64,000 nt of DNA, from positions 1 through 64,000 of the forward strand of contig DASYRE010000042.1 of NCBI GenBank assembly GCA_036004685.1. The letters run 5' to 3'. Position 1 is the first letter of the stretch; every line of letters begins with the position of its first letter. The notes below the pieces were generated by a model, which made no database searches, had not been told where the DNA came from, and saw only the letters and a list, made by a program, of their open reading frames with translations. Origin of the DNA: Candidatus Polarisedimenticolia bacterium (GTDB taxonomy: Bacteria; Acidobacteriota; Polarisedimenticolia; Gp22-AA2; AA152). Shown here in pieces: positions 36,891-46,421 of this stretch. Both the position numbers and the translations under genes were made by a program.

Positions 36891-38495
36891 ATGGAAAACG
36901 ACACGATGGGAAGCATGGCATCCACGGAGCTCGAAGCCGGCGAAGTCGCGACCCCCGCGACCCCCGAACTCCCCAACGGCTTCCTGGAGTTTCTCGCCGG
37001 TCTCCGAAGCCAGTTCGAGCCGCGGCGCACGGCCCTTCTGGAATCCCGCGCCCGGGTGCTCGCCGCCGCGCACGCAGGATCGCTTCCGGGCTACCTGCCC
37101 GTTTCGGAAGCCCGGACGGCCAGCTGGCGGATCGAGCTTCCCGATTGGTCCCTGGACCAGCGCAATCAGATTACCGGCCCGGCCGACAATCCCAAGCTCC
37201 TGATCGCCATGTGCAACACCGCCGACCCCGGCTGCATGCCCGACGGGGAAGACTCCATCACGACCCAATGGGACCACGTGCGGGCGGCCCAGGAGAACAC
37301 CGTCGCCGCCATCCGCGGCGAGCTGGCGTGGACCGACCCCGAGTCGGGAAGAATTCACGAGATTCGCTCCAGCCGCCAGCTCATGTTCTACCGCCCCCGG
37401 GGGCTGCACCTCGCGGAAGGCCGGGTGGTGCCGCACGAGGAGGTCTCCGCCTCGCTGTTCGATCTCGCCGTGGTCTTCTTCCGGACCGCCGCCGAGCGGC
37501 GGGCGGTCGCCAAGGACCCCTCCGCGCAACGCAAGCTCTGCTTCTATCTCCCCAAGACCGAATCGGCGGAGGAGGCGAGGTGGTGGAGCGACCTGATCGC
37601 GGCCATGGAGGAAGCGGTGGGCCTCCCGGTCGGGACCACGAAGGTGATGTTCCTGATCGAATCGCTCCCCGCGGCCTTGCAAATCGAGGAGATCCTCCAC
37701 GAGTCGCGCCGCCACGCGATCGGTCTGAACCTGGGGCGCTGGGACTACATGGCGAGCCTGCTCCATTACAAGCTGGCCGACCCGGAGTGGATTCTCCCGG
37801 ATCGAAACACGATTCCCCACGACATCCCTTTCTTCCAGAACGTCCGGCTCCGGCTGGTCGACGTGTGCCACCGCCGCGGGGCCCTCGCCATCGGCGGCAT
37901 GACCGCGCTCTTCCCGGATCGCAAGAACGCGGAGCTGAACCGGATCGCCCTGGAGCGCCTCGCTGTCGACAAGAGCAACGAAGCGGCGGCGGGGTTCGAC
38001 GGCGCCTGGACCGGACACCCCGACCAGCACGAAGGGGCGATCCGGCAGTTCCCGTCCCCCAACCAGATCGGCGTGACCCATCCGGAAGCTCCCGCCGAGC
38101 CCCAGTTGACGCCGAACCCCCGGGGCGTGGGGCACGTCAGCCTGGCCGGGACGCGCGACGCGGTGCGGACGGTGATCGAATACCGCTTCGGAGTGCTCTC
38201 GGGACTGGGAGCGCGGCTGATCCGCGGCTTCGACCATCACGGAAACCTGATCGGGGGGTTCATGGAGGATCTCGCCACCGATCGGATCTACCGGCTGATG
38301 ATCGCCCAGAGGATCCGGCACGGCGTGGCGACGGAGGAGGGAGCGGCGATCACGCTGGAGCTCGTCAGCCGGCTGTTCGACGAGGAGTTGGAGAAGATTC
38401 TCGCGTCCGCGGGCCCGGACGAGGCAGGCGTGGCGCGACGCTATCGCCGGGCGCGCGAGCTGTCGGAAGCGATGATTCGGCGGGGCGAATTCTAA
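36891..38495 (+). CDS. aceB: Malate synthase A
   Basis: 534 aa, the usual length for malate synthase A. It condenses glyoxylate with acetyl-CoA in the glyoxylate shunt. Landmarks include PADNPKLLIAMCNTADPGCM, MFYRPRGLHLAEGRVV, KVMFLIESLPAALQIEEIL (catalytic Glu region), GLNLGRWDYMASLLHYK and GGMTALFPDR. FDGAWTGHPDQ supplies the catalytic Asp region. The ATG at 36891 has a weak AGAGGG site; ATG 36906 is an alternative. It is followed after 35 bases by isocitrate lyase and is preceded by a sigma-54 promoter, so the pair should be made only when the upstream activator fires. Confidence 0.96.
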   Translation: MENDTMGSMASTELEAGEVATPATPELPNGFLEFLAGLRSQFEPRRTALLESRARVLAAAHAGSLPGYLPVSEARTASWRIELPDWSLDQRNQITGPADNPKLLIAMCNTADPGCMPDGEDSITTQWDHVRAAQENTVAAIRGELAWTDPESGRIHEIRSSRQLMFYRPRGLHLAEGRVVPHEEVSASLFDLAVVFFRTAAERRAVAKDPSAQRKLCFYLPKTESAEEARWWSDLIAAMEEAVGLPVGTTKVMFLIESLPAALQIEEILHESRRHAIGLNLGRWDYMASLLHYKLADPEWILPDRNTIPHDIPFFQNVRLRLVDVCHRRGALAIGGMTALFPDRKNAELNRIALERLAVDKSNEAAAGFDGAWTGHPDQHEGAIRQFPSPNQIGVTHPEAPAEPQLTPNPRGVGHVSLAGTRDAVRTVIEYRFGVLSGLGARLIRGFDHHGNLIGGFMEDLATDRIYRLMIAQRIRHGVATEEGAAITLELVSRLFDEELEKILASAGPDEAGVARRYRRARELSEAMIRRGEF

Positions 38496-38530
38496 CGGCT
38501 GGAATAAATCCAAAACCGGAGGTGAGGATC

Positions 38531-39730
38531 ATGGGACTGGAGGTGGAAGCGGCGGTGAGCGAAGCGGGGGTGGAAGTGGCGGTCGGCGCGGCGGAGGAAC
38601 GGACCTGGAGATATCCCGAGGAAGAGGTGGCGCGGCTCTTCGCGCCGCCGGAAGGGATCGACCCCTGCCTGAAGCTGCGCGCCATGCTGCGGGAGCGTTT
38701 CGAGAAGCGGCACTCGGATCCGCGCAACTCCTTCACGCACACCGCGGGCGCTTTCGACGCCCTGACCGCCTCGATGCTCACCCGGGTCGGGTTCGACGCC
38801 ATCTACGCGAGCGGCTGGCAGCTGGCCGTCGCCCACAGCATGTATCCCGACATCGGGATCTATCCCTCGCATTCGATGGTGGATCTCGTCCGCGAGCTGA
38901 TCCGCGGCGTCGAGGGGACCCGCGACACGCATTTCTACGACACCGGCGGCGAGATCCTCAACGTCCCTCCCATCTTCGCCGACATCGAGGCCGGGTTCGG
39001 AGGGCCCACCCAGACCTTCACCCTCACCCGGGAGCTGATCCGCGCCGGCGTCGCCGGGGTGCACCTGGAAGATCAGGACCCCGCGGAGCGCACTTGCGGC
39101 CACATCGTCGCCCATCACGGCAAGAAGCGGCCCAAAGTGCTGGTCGAGACGCGCCGCTGGATCGAGAAACTGATCGCCATCCGCGCGGCGGCCCAGGCCG
39201 CCGGCAAGGACGTCGTGATCATCGCCCGCACCGACGCGGTCGACGGCGCCGTCCCGGGGGGACGTGAGCCCGGGATCCGCAACGCCATCGAGCGCGGCCT
39301 CGAGGCCGCCTCGCTCGGCATCGTCGACGTGATCTGGCCGGAGTTCAACGACACGCTCCTGGACGGTCCCCGGCAGTTCGCCGAGGCGATCCACGAGCGC
39401 TATCCGAACCAGATGCTCGGCTTCAACCTCTCCCCGTCGTTGCACTGGGGCAAGGCGAAGCAGGGCGGAACGCTCCTGACCAACGCCGATCTCGGAAAGC
39501 TCGGCTACGCGCTGCAGTTCTGCACGCTGCTCGCCTTCCGGTCCAGCGGCATGGCGCTGGAGCGCGCCCTGAGGGCGTTCCGCACCAGCGGGCTGGAGGC
39601 GCTGGCCGACCTGCAGATCAGCGAGGTGGCGGAGCCCGGGCTGGAGCCCGTGACCCGGAAGCACCAGGCCTTCGCGGGGACCGATCGCTGGCTGACGTTC
39701 GAGAAGGTTGCGAAGGACGGCCGGAAGTAG
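38531..39730 (+). CDS. aceA: Isocitrate lyase (divergent active-site signature)
   Basis: 399 aa from the ATG at 38531 (GGAGGTGAGG upstream). It cleaves isocitrate to succinate and glyoxylate, feeding malate synthase. Family landmarks are SGWQLAVAHSMYPDIG, PIFADIEAGFGGP, GVHLEDQD, IIARTDAV, NLSPSLHWGK and LGYALQFCTLLAF. The signature normally read KKCGH is here RTCGH: cysteine, glycine and histidine are kept but both lysines are replaced. WCET of E. coli AceA corresponds to WPEF. This may be a separate isocitrate lyase subfamily or an enzyme for a related substrate (methylisocitrate), but pairing with malate synthase favours the isocitrate role. The first 35 residues are poorly conserved and Ala/Glu/Val-rich. 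Confidence 0.88.
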   Translation: MGLEVEAAVSEAGVEVAVGAAEERTWRYPEEEVARLFAPPEGIDPCLKLRAMLRERFEKRHSDPRNSFTHTAGAFDALTASMLTRVGFDAIYASGWQLAVAHSMYPDIGIYPSHSMVDLVRELIRGVEGTRDTHFYDTGGEILNVPPIFADIEAGFGGPTQTFTLTRELIRAGVAGVHLEDQDPAERTCGHIVAHHGKKRPKVLVETRRWIEKLIAIRAAAQAAGKDVVIIARTDAVDGAVPGGREPGIRNAIERGLEAASLGIVDVIWPEFNDTLLDGPRQFAEAIHERYPNQMLGFNLSPSLHWGKAKQGGTLLTNADLGKLGYALQFCTLLAFRSSGMALERALRAFRTSGLEALADLQISEVAEPGLEPVTRKHQAFAGTDRWLTFEKVAKDGRK

Positions 39731-40111
39731 CGGCCGGCTCGGGAGCCACCGCGGGATTCGCTCGGCAAGGCGGTAATCCCGCCGGCCGCGAGAAGCGCCC
39801 CGAGCCAAAGCGGCAGAGGAACGGTCTCGCGTCTCATCCTTACTACTACCCTGGTCACGCTACCAATCGCCGGCGGGTCCGCCCCGGATGGCGCCGCGGA
39901 TTGCGTCTCGACGCGTCCTCGCCGTCGCGGTCGCGCCGCAGGCGGCCGGCAATAAAGAGATAACCTTCGCCAACTCAACGGTCTCGACTCGCGCGGGCGG
40001 CGCCGGCCCGCCGCCGAGTTGACGGCTCCCCGATCACTTGCCTATCCTTCCCGGTCACGCTACCCTCGTCAGCCGAGGCTTGGCCCTGGCGTGCCAGGGC
40101 CCGAGGATCCG
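39731..40111. other. Intergenic region upstream of amidase operon
   Basis: 381 bases. A 12-base direct repeat GGTCACGCTACC occurs near 39853 and again near 40053. No gene was recognised: the small leftward frame from about 39836 is antisense to the end of aceA and reads through. The promoter of the cell-wall operon should be here but is not obvious. Confidence 0.35.
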
Positions 40112-41362
40112 TTGCCACATCCGATTCAGCTCCCTGTCCGGTCCGCGGCGGCGGCGTCCGCCCTCGCGATCCTGCTGGCTGCGCTCGCCGCGGGGGCGGC
40201 GGAGCTGGGCGAGGGCGAAGTCGGGGTGCGGATCCAGAATCTGCCGCTTGCGACCCGCGTCATCCTGGAGTTCCCGGCGCGCCCCGCCTACCAGATTCTC
40301 CGCCAGGCCGATCGCGTCACCCTGACTCTCCAGGGATCTTTCCGATCGATTCCCTTCAAGTCGAAGAGGCTGGACGATCCCGTGCTCGATCGCTTCAAGC
40401 TCGATCGCGGCTCGCGCCAGACCGATCTCCTTTTCTTCACCGGGCCCGAGTTCGGATCGGTGAGCTCCTTCGAGATGACCTCCCCCTTCCGCCTGGTCAT
40501 CGATTTTCAGCGGCGCGCCGGTGTCCCGGGCCCCTCGCCGCTCGGCGCGGGCGCGCGCGCCGCGCCGGGGGCGGAGCCGCCGCCGCGCCTACCCGAGCAG
40601 GAGCCGCCGGGGCGCGCGCCCGTCCCGGAGGGCCCGACGGCGCGGAGCATCCCGGTGCCGACGAAGAAGCCCGGGATCCAGGTGATCGTGGTCGACGCGG
40701 GCCACGGGGGAAGCGAGACCGGGGCGAAAGGCCCGACCGGCCTGCTCGAGAAGGACGTGACGCTCGACGTCGCCCGCCGGATCCAGGCCGGCCTGAGCCG
40801 CAAGCTCGGGGTGAACGTGATCCTCACGCGGGAAGGGGACAAGCAGGTGCCGCTCGACGAGCGCACCGCCATCGCCAATCACGAGCGCGCCGATCTCTTC
40901 CTGTCGATCCACGTCAACGCCTCGCGCGCGAAAGAGGCCCGCGGCGCCGAGACCTATTTCCTCTCCTACCAGGCGACGGACGACGAATCCCGCGCCCTGG
41001 CCGCGCTGGAGAACAACACCCTGGGCGTGGCGGCCCCCCCCGGCAATTCGAACCTCGGGATGGTGCTCTGGGATCTCGCGCAGTCGCAATTCCTTTCCGA
41101 GAGCAGCCAGCTGGCCGAGACGATCCAGCAGAACCTGAACGACGCGCTGCGCATCGAGAGCCGCGGCGTCAAGCAGGCGCCGTTCCGGGTGCTGATGGGG
41201 GCCACGATGCCCGCCGTCCTGGTGGAGATCGGGTTCATCACCAACGGCGAAGAAGAGGCGAGGCTCAAGGAAGGGGTCTACCGGGACCGCATCGCCGCGG
41301 CCATCGTCGATAGCGTCGCCGCCTTCAAGGAACGCTCCGAAAAACAGCTGGGACTGCGATGA
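40112..41362 (+). CDS. N-acetylmuramoyl-L-alanine amidase with AMIN domain
   Basis: About 416 aa from a TTG at 40112 (GAGGA upstream); the frame is open to 40019, so the start is uncertain. A signal peptide (SALAILLAALAAGAAE) is followed by an AMIN domain (about residues 40-140), which targets peptidoglycan or the septum. A Pro-rich linker leads to an Amidase_3 domain with the zinc ligands in VVDAGHGGSETGA, LSIHVNAS and the catalytic Glu in VLVEIGFITN. It cleaves the peptide stem from the glycan in the periplasm, as AmiC does. It overlaps the GerMN gene by four bases and heads a seven-gene rightward operon. Confidence 0.92.
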   Translation: MPHPIQLPVRSAAAASALAILLAALAAGAAELGEGEVGVRIQNLPLATRVILEFPARPAYQILRQADRVTLTLQGSFRSIPFKSKRLDDPVLDRFKLDRGSRQTDLLFFTGPEFGSVSSFEMTSPFRLVIDFQRRAGVPGPSPLGAGARAAPGAEPPPRLPEQEPPGRAPVPEGPTARSIPVPTKKPGIQVIVVDAGHGGSETGAKGPTGLLEKDVTLDVARRIQAGLSRKLGVNVILTREGDKQVPLDERTAIANHERADLFLSIHVNASRAKEARGAETYFLSYQATDDESRALAALENNTLGVAAPPGNSNLGMVLWDLAQSQFLSESSQLAETIQQNLNDALRIESRGVKQAPFRVLMGATMPAVLVEIGFITNGEEEARLKEGVYRDRIAAAIVDSVAAFKERSEKQLGLR

Positions 41363-41985
41363 AGCCCCGCGACAAGGCGTTCCTCCTGGGCGCGATGGTC
41401 CTCTCCGTCTCGCTGATCGCCGCAGCGATGCTCTGGAAGGTCGACTCGCGCAAGGCCGCGACGCCGGCTCCCGCGCCCACTCCGGAGCAGGCCGCGTCCC
41501 CCGAGACGCCGGCCCTGAGCCGCTCCCCGGTCGAAGGCTCCGAGCAAAACCAGCGGGAGGTCACGCTCTTCTTCCAGGCGCAGGGCGGAGTCGATCTGCA
41601 AGGCGAGAAGCGGAAGATCTTTCTGACCGACACCGTGACCGATCAAGCCCGCCAGACGATCAAGGAGCTGATCGACGGACCCCGGGAGTCGCTGCTGCCC
41701 ACGATCCCGTCCGCGGCGGAGCTGCGGGAGGTCTACCTGGCGGCCGACGGGACCGCCTACGTCGACTTCTCCCGGGCGTTCGTCGACGCGCATCCCGGCG
41801 GCTCCTCGGGAGAGATCGACACCGTCTTCTCGCTCGTCGACACCCTCACCTTCAATTTCCCGGAGATCAAGCGGGTCAAGATTCTCGTGGAAGGGGAGGA
41901 GCGCAGCACCCTGCGGGAGCACCTGGACCTGACCCGAGCCTATCTCCCCGACATGTCGATCGTCTCGCAGAAGGAGGGGCCCTGA
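41359..41985 (+). CDS. GerMN-domain membrane-anchored protein
   Basis: 208 aa. An N-terminal transmembrane anchor (FLLGAMVLSVSLIAAAML) and an Ala/Pro-rich linker precede a GerMN (sporulation/spore germination) domain (about residues 65-200): ELIDGPRESLLPTIPSAA, REVYLAADGTAYVDFS, FSLVDTLTFNFPEIKRVKIL. In non-sporulating bacteria such proteins accompany amidases and are thought to bind cell-wall material; no enzymatic role is known. The ATG overlaps the amidase stop, and murI starts one base after its own stop. Confidence 0.85.
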   Translation: MKPRDKAFLLGAMVLSVSLIAAAMLWKVDSRKAATPAPAPTPEQAASPETPALSRSPVEGSEQNQREVTLFFQAQGGVDLQGEKRKIFLTDTVTDQARQTIKELIDGPRESLLPTIPSAAELREVYLAADGTAYVDFSRAFVDAHPGGSSGEIDTVFSLVDTLTFNFPEIKRVKILVEGEERSTLREHLDLTRAYLPDMSIVSQKEGP

Positions 41986-41986
41986 G

Positions 41987-42799
41987 GTGGCCGATCCGCG
42001 GCCGATCGGCGTCTTCGATTCGGGGATCGGCGGGCTGACCGTCTTCCGGGCCTTGTCGGCGCGGCTGCGGGCGGAGAGCCTCCTCTATCTGGGGGACACG
42101 GCGCGCGTGCCCTACGGCACGAAGTCGGAGGAGACGGTGACCCGCTACACGCGGGAGTCGGCCCGCTTCCTCCTGCGGCGCGGGATCAAGGCGCTGGTCG
42201 TCGCCTGCAACACCGCCTCCGCCCTGGCGCTGCCGGCGCTGGCGGACGAGCTGCCGGTGCCGTCGCTCGGGGTGATCGATCCGGGGGCCCGCCGCGCCTG
42301 CCGCGCGAGCGCCACGGGGCGGATCGGCGTGATCGCCACGGAGGCCACGATTCGCAGCGCCGCCTATCCGGAGGCGATCCGGCGCGCCCGGCGCGAGGCG
42401 CGCGTGACGGCGGTGGCCTGCCCGCTCTTCGTCCCGCTCGCGGAGGAGGGGTGGGCCGAATCGGAAGTGGCGCTGCTCGTGGCCCGGAGCTACCTGTCGG
42501 CCTTCGACGAGCGCGGCATCGACGCCATGGTCCTGGGATGCACGCACTACCCGCTCCTGCGCGGGGTGATCGCGAAAGTGCTCGGCGACGCCATCACGCT
42601 CGTCGACTCCGCGGCGGCGGTGGCGGAGGAGACGGCGATGCTGCTCGCGGAGAAGGGCCTCCTCGCCGAAGGCAGGGAGAAGGGCTCGCACCATTTCTTC
42701 GTGACCGACTCTTCGCGGCGCTTCGAGGAGGTGGGCTCGAGGTTTCTGGGGATGCCGCTGGCGCGGCTCGAACAGGTCGACATCACGGGAGAGAGCTGA
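41987..42799 (+). CDS. murI: Glutamate racemase
   Basis: 270 aa with a GTG start. It converts L- to D-glutamate for peptidoglycan stems. The two catalytic cysteines lie in VVACNTASALALPAL and VLGCTHYPLLR. The N-terminal IGVFDSGIGGLTVFRAL binds substrate, and SLLYLGDTARVPYGTKS is typical of the family. Its stop overlaps the rph start codon. It sits directly after amidase and GerMN genes, so the operon opens with a cell-wall module. Confidence 0.96.
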   Translation: MADPRPIGVFDSGIGGLTVFRALSARLRAESLLYLGDTARVPYGTKSEETVTRYTRESARFLLRRGIKALVVACNTASALALPALADELPVPSLGVIDPGARRACRASATGRIGVIATEATIRSAAYPEAIRRARREARVTAVACPLFVPLAEEGWAESEVALLVARSYLSAFDERGIDAMVLGCTHYPLLRGVIAKVLGDAITLVDSAAAVAEETAMLLAEKGLLAEGREKGSHHFFVTDSSRRFEEVGSRFLGMPLARLEQVDITGES

Positions 42800-43539
42800 T
42801 GCTGCGGAAGGACGGACGGGGCCCGAACCAGATGCGCGAGATTCGAATCGAGCTGGGCGTGAACAAGTACGCGGAAGGCTCGGCCCAGATCGTCCTGGGC
42901 GACACGAAGGTGATCTGCACGGCGAGCCAGGAGGACCGCGTGCCCCAGTGGCTCCGCGGGCAGGGCCACGGATGGATCACCGCGGAGTACGGCATGCTGC
43001 CGCGCTCCACCGACGTGCGGACGCAGCGCGAGGCGTCGCGCGGCCGCCCCTCGGGGCGCACCCAGGAGATCCAGCGCCTGATCGGCCGCTCGCTGCGCGC
43101 CGTGACCCAGCTCTCCGCCATCGGCGAGCGGACGATCTGGATCGACTGCGACGTGATCCAGGCCGACGGGGGTACCCGGACCGCCTCGATCACCGGCGGA
43201 TTCGTCGCGCTGGCGCTGGCGTTCCGCAAGATGCGGGATCGCGACCAGCTCCTGAAGAAGCCTCTGAACGGGTTGGTAGCCGCCACCTCGGTCGGGATCC
43301 TGGAGGGGACGCCGAGCCTCGACCTGAGCTACGAGGAGGATTCGCGCGCCGACGTCGACATGAACATCGTCCGCACCTCCGCCCAGAAATACGTGGAAGT
43401 ACAGGGGACCGCCGAGAAGACGCCCTTCACGCCGGAGGAGATGCAGAAGATGCTCCAGCTGGCGAACGACGGCATCGACCGCCTGTTCGAACGCCAGCGG
43501 AGCCTGCTTTCCGATTTCCTGCCCTCGCTGCTCCAGTGA
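42799..43539 (+). CDS. rph: Ribonuclease PH
   Basis: 246 aa. The start ATG (42799) overlaps the murI stop. It trims tRNA 3' ends by phosphorolysis. Landmarks are GSAQIVLGDTKVICTAS, GWITAEYGMLPRST, TQEIQRLIGRSLRA, IDCDVIQADGGTRTASITG and DLSYEEDSRADVDMNIV. The length is typical. It is followed after 15 bases by rdgB, a pairing often seen in bacteria. Confidence 0.97.
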   Translation: MLRKDGRGPNQMREIRIELGVNKYAEGSAQIVLGDTKVICTASQEDRVPQWLRGQGHGWITAEYGMLPRSTDVRTQREASRGRPSGRTQEIQRLIGRSLRAVTQLSAIGERTIWIDCDVIQADGGTRTASITGGFVALALAFRKMRDRDQLLKKPLNGLVAATSVGILEGTPSLDLSYEEDSRADVDMNIVRTSAQKYVEVQGTAEKTPFTPEEMQKMLQLANDGIDRLFERQRSLLSDFLPSLLQ

Positions 43540-43554
43540 CGGAGGCTTCCCCCG

Positions 43555-44157
43555 GTGGAGCTTCTCATCGCGACCCGCAACCGAGGCAAGTTCGCCGAGA
43601 TCGCCGAAGCGCTCGTCCCGCTCCGCCTGACGCTGCGGGGCGCCTTCGATTTCCCCGACGTCCCCGACTGCCCGGAGGAGGAGACGTCGTACGAGGAGAA
43701 CGCGACCCGGAAGGCGCTCCATTACGGCGAAGCCACCGGCCTGCCCACCCTGTCGGATGATTCGGGGATCGAGGTGGCGGCGCTGGGAGGGGCGCCGGGC
43801 GTCCTCTCCGCCCGGTACGGGGGCGCGGGGCTGAGCGACCCGGAGCGGACGCGCAAGCTCCTCGAGGCGGTCGCGGCCGTCCCCGACGGGGAGCGGCGGG
43901 CGAAGTACGTGGCGGTCGTGGTCCTGGCGCTGCCGGGCAAGGTCGTCGGCACGTTTCGCGGCGAGTCGGAGGGGGTTCTCCTGCGCGAGCCGCGCGGGAC
44001 CGGCGGTTTCGGCTACGACCCGATCTTCTATTATCCGAGCCTGCACCTCACGTTCGCCCAGATGCTTCCGGCGGTGAAGCGGCAGGTGAGCCATCGCGGC
44101 CGCGCGCTGGCCCTGGCGGTCAACTCGCTGCGCCGGGACGCGGGCCTCCTCAAGTGA
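43555..44157 (+). CDS. rdgB: XTP/dITP diphosphatase (RdgB/HAM1 family)
   Basis: 200 aa from a GTG at 43555. It hydrolyses non-canonical purine triphosphates (XTP, dITP). Motifs: LIATRNRGKFAEI at the N-terminus, SYEENATRKALHYGEATG, LSDDSGIEVAALGGAPGV and GTGGFGYDPIFYYP. C-terminal SHRGRALALAV completes the fold. The stop overlaps the start of the STT3-type gene (GTGA), so the two are translationally coupled. Confidence 0.96.
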   Translation: MELLIATRNRGKFAEIAEALVPLRLTLRGAFDFPDVPDCPEEETSYEENATRKALHYGEATGLPTLSDDSGIEVAALGGAPGVLSARYGGAGLSDPERTRKLLEAVAAVPDGERRAKYVAVVVLALPGKVVGTFRGESEGVLLREPRGTGGFGYDPIFYYPSLHLTFAQMLPAVKRQVSHRGRALALAVNSLRRDAGLLK

Positions 44158-46421
44158 AAAAAGCCGGACTGCTCGGCCGGGCGCTGCTCGTCTACGGCGT
44201 GGCCCTGGCCCTGCGCCTGCGGAACGTCCGATCGGTGCTGGCGGGGGACCGCGTCCTCCTCGGGTTCGACGATCCCTACTATCACCTGCGGCGCGTCCTG
44301 CTCACCCTGACGCACTTCCCGCGCGTCCCCGTCTTCGACTTCTACACCAACTTCCCGCAGGGGGCCCGCATCACCTGGCCTCCCGGATTCGATCTCTTCG
44401 TCGCCGGGGTCTCCTGGATCGCCGGGCTCGGGCATCCGACCCGTCACCAGGTGGAAGTCACGGCGGCCTTGCTGATCCCGTTCGTCGGGGCGGTCACCGC
44501 CGTGCTCGTGCTGCTCCTGGCGGAGGAGATCCTCGGCCGCGCGCGGTGGGAGGCGCTCGCCGCCGCCCTGCTGTTCGCGTTCCTGCCGGCGCAGCAAGCG
44601 ATCTCCACGGTGGGGCGGCTCGATCATCACGTGGTCGAGATGATCTCCTTCGGCACGGCGGTCCTGTTCTTCCTCCGGGCGCTGCGCGACGATCCCGGCA
44701 GCCGCTTCTCGTTCTGGGGCGGGGTGGCCCTGGCCCTCGGGGTCTTCTGCTGGACCGGCTCGATCCTCTACGCCGGGTTCCTGGCGGTCTTCGCGGCGGG
44801 GCAGATGATCCTCGACCGCCTCCTCGGCCGGCCCGAATCGGCGGCCGGGCGCAGCGCGCTGCGAGTGATCTTCTGGGGGGCGCTCCTGCTGATCCCGCTG
44901 GTGCTCCTCTCGCCCCACGAAGGCCTCTCCCGATTCAGCTACCTTTTCCTTTCCTGGTACCAGGTGGCGATCCTCGGGACTGCCGCGCTGCTGATTCCAG
45001 CGCTCGCGGAAGTCATCTTCTCCCCCGGCCGCCGGCTCGGATGGCTGCGCGCCGCGGGAGGGGGACTCGTCGTCCTCTTCCTGCTCGGCCTCGGCGGCTG
45101 GATTCTGGTGCGCGGCAGCGGGGGACTCGATTTCCTGACGAGGAAGGATCGGGTCATCGCGCTGCTCGTGGAGTCGACCCCGGCCTGGAGGCTTCCGGAA
45201 GGTCAGCTCGTCGAGTATTTCTCTCCTCTTCTCTATATAGCGCCGCTGGCGTTCTTCCTCCTGGGGCGCGCGCTCGTGAAGAACCGGTTCGGCGACGTCC
45301 GGATGAACAGCCTGCTCGCCCTGTCGCTGTTCACCGCGATGCTCGGCGCCTCGCAGGCCCGGTTCCTGAACTACTTCGCCGTGCCTTACTGCATCGTCAT
45401 CCTCTGGGCGCTGCGCGCCGGCGTCGACGCGCTGCGGCGCCGCACCCGCAAGCGATCCCTGCGCTGGTCGATCGGCGGCGCCGGGGCGCTGGTGATCCTG
45501 CTGCCTCTCGCCCCCATCCTCCGGGAGTCGATCCACTCCCTCCCGGGGAACGTCTCGTCGACCCCGGCGCTCCCTCACCTCTATCCCTCCCTGGAGTGGA
45601 TGCGCGATCGCACGCCGAAAACCAGCCACCTGATGGAGCCCGACAAGCGCCCCGAATACGGCGTGCTCGCCGATTTCACGTTCGGCCACTGGGTCACCGT
45701 GATCGGCGAGCGCCCCAACTTCTGCAATCCTTTCAGCCTCGCGCCCTGGCACGAAAAGCCGATCTTCGAATCGGCGCGCCTCTTCCTGGCGGAGGACGAG
45801 GGGCCTCTGGTCGAGGAGCTCGATCGCCTGCGCCTGCGCTACGTCCTCCTCTACAATCAGGAAAACGCCATCCCCGACTACGCGCGGCTGTCGGGCAAGA
45901 GAGTCGACGACTACCTGGCGATCCAGCCCGGCAACCGGCGCGCTATCCCCAGCCCCCGGTTCTTTCGCACCTTCGGAGTCCGGCTGGCCCTGTTCGACGG
46001 GTCCGCCTACGAGGCGGCGGGGGAGAAGATCGCCGCGCTCTCTTCGTTCCGGCTGGTGCACGAGTCTCCGGAGACCCACCGGCGGAGGATCCCCGGCCTC
46101 GCCGCGCCGCTCGAAGCCTCGCGAGTGAAGATCTTCGAGCGCGTGAAGGGGGCCCGCATCGAGGGAAGAACCGATCCGGGCGAGGAGGTGACTTTGAAGA
46201 TCCGGATCGACTCCGACGCCGGGCGGCAGTTCACCTACAGCGCGACCACCACGGCGGCCCGCGACGGAGCGTTCGCGTTCGTCGTTCCCTATCCCACCGG
46301 TGTCTGGGGCGACACGTCCGGAGGGCCCGTCGTCATCTCGGCCTCGCACTGCCACGTAGAGACCAGCCTGTCGGAGGAGGAAGTGATCGCCGGCGCGCGC
46401 CGGCAGGCTCGATGCCACTGA
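44154..46421 (+). CDS. STT3/PglB-type oligosaccharyltransferase or GT66-like glycosyltransferase
   Basis: 755 aa from a GTG overlapping the rdgB stop. About eleven hydrophobic helices fill residues 1-470 and a soluble domain follows. The acidic motif in VLLGFDDPYYHLRRVLLT (near residues 36-53) and the later GRLDHHVVEMIS correspond to the metal-binding loops of STT3/AglB/PglB. FTFGHWVTVIGERPNF (near 510) stands where WWDYG-type acceptor motifs occur, though the WWD itself is lost. It may transfer a lipid-linked glycan to protein or to another acceptor. The 10-base overlap with the next secreted gene suggests the latter could be substrate or partner. Confidence 0.82.
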   Translation: MKKAGLLGRALLVYGVALALRLRNVRSVLAGDRVLLGFDDPYYHLRRVLLTLTHFPRVPVFDFYTNFPQGARITWPPGFDLFVAGVSWIAGLGHPTRHQVEVTAALLIPFVGAVTAVLVLLLAEEILGRARWEALAAALLFAFLPAQQAISTVGRLDHHVVEMISFGTAVLFFLRALRDDPGSRFSFWGGVALALGVFCWTGSILYAGFLAVFAAGQMILDRLLGRPESAAGRSALRVIFWGALLLIPLVLLSPHEGLSRFSYLFLSWYQVAILGTAALLIPALAEVIFSPGRRLGWLRAAGGGLVVLFLLGLGGWILVRGSGGLDFLTRKDRVIALLVESTPAWRLPEGQLVEYFSPLLYIAPLAFFLLGRALVKNRFGDVRMNSLLALSLFTAMLGASQARFLNYFAVPYCIVILWALRAGVDALRRRTRKRSLRWSIGGAGALVILLPLAPILRESIHSLPGNVSSTPALPHLYPSLEWMRDRTPKTSHLMEPDKRPEYGVLADFTFGHWVTVIGERPNFCNPFSLAPWHEKPIFESARLFLAEDEGPLVEELDRLRLRYVLLYNQENAIPDYARLSGKRVDDYLAIQPGNRRAIPSPRFFRTFGVRLALFDGSAYEAAGEKIAALSSFRLVHESPETHRRRIPGLAAPLEASRVKIFERVKGARIEGRTDPGEEVTLKIRIDSDAGRQFTYSATTTAARDGAFAFVVPYPTGVWGDTSGGPVVISASHCHVETSLSEEEVIAGARRQARCH

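Noticed and set aside
39836-39978. Minus-strand frame with a hydrophobic stretch upstream of the amidase operon
   Set aside because: It reads on into aceA antisense without a stop and has no ribosome site.
44546-46411. Long frame reading into the secreted protein at 46412
   Set aside because: The upstream part lies in another frame of the glycosyltransferase; a signal peptide starts at 46412.
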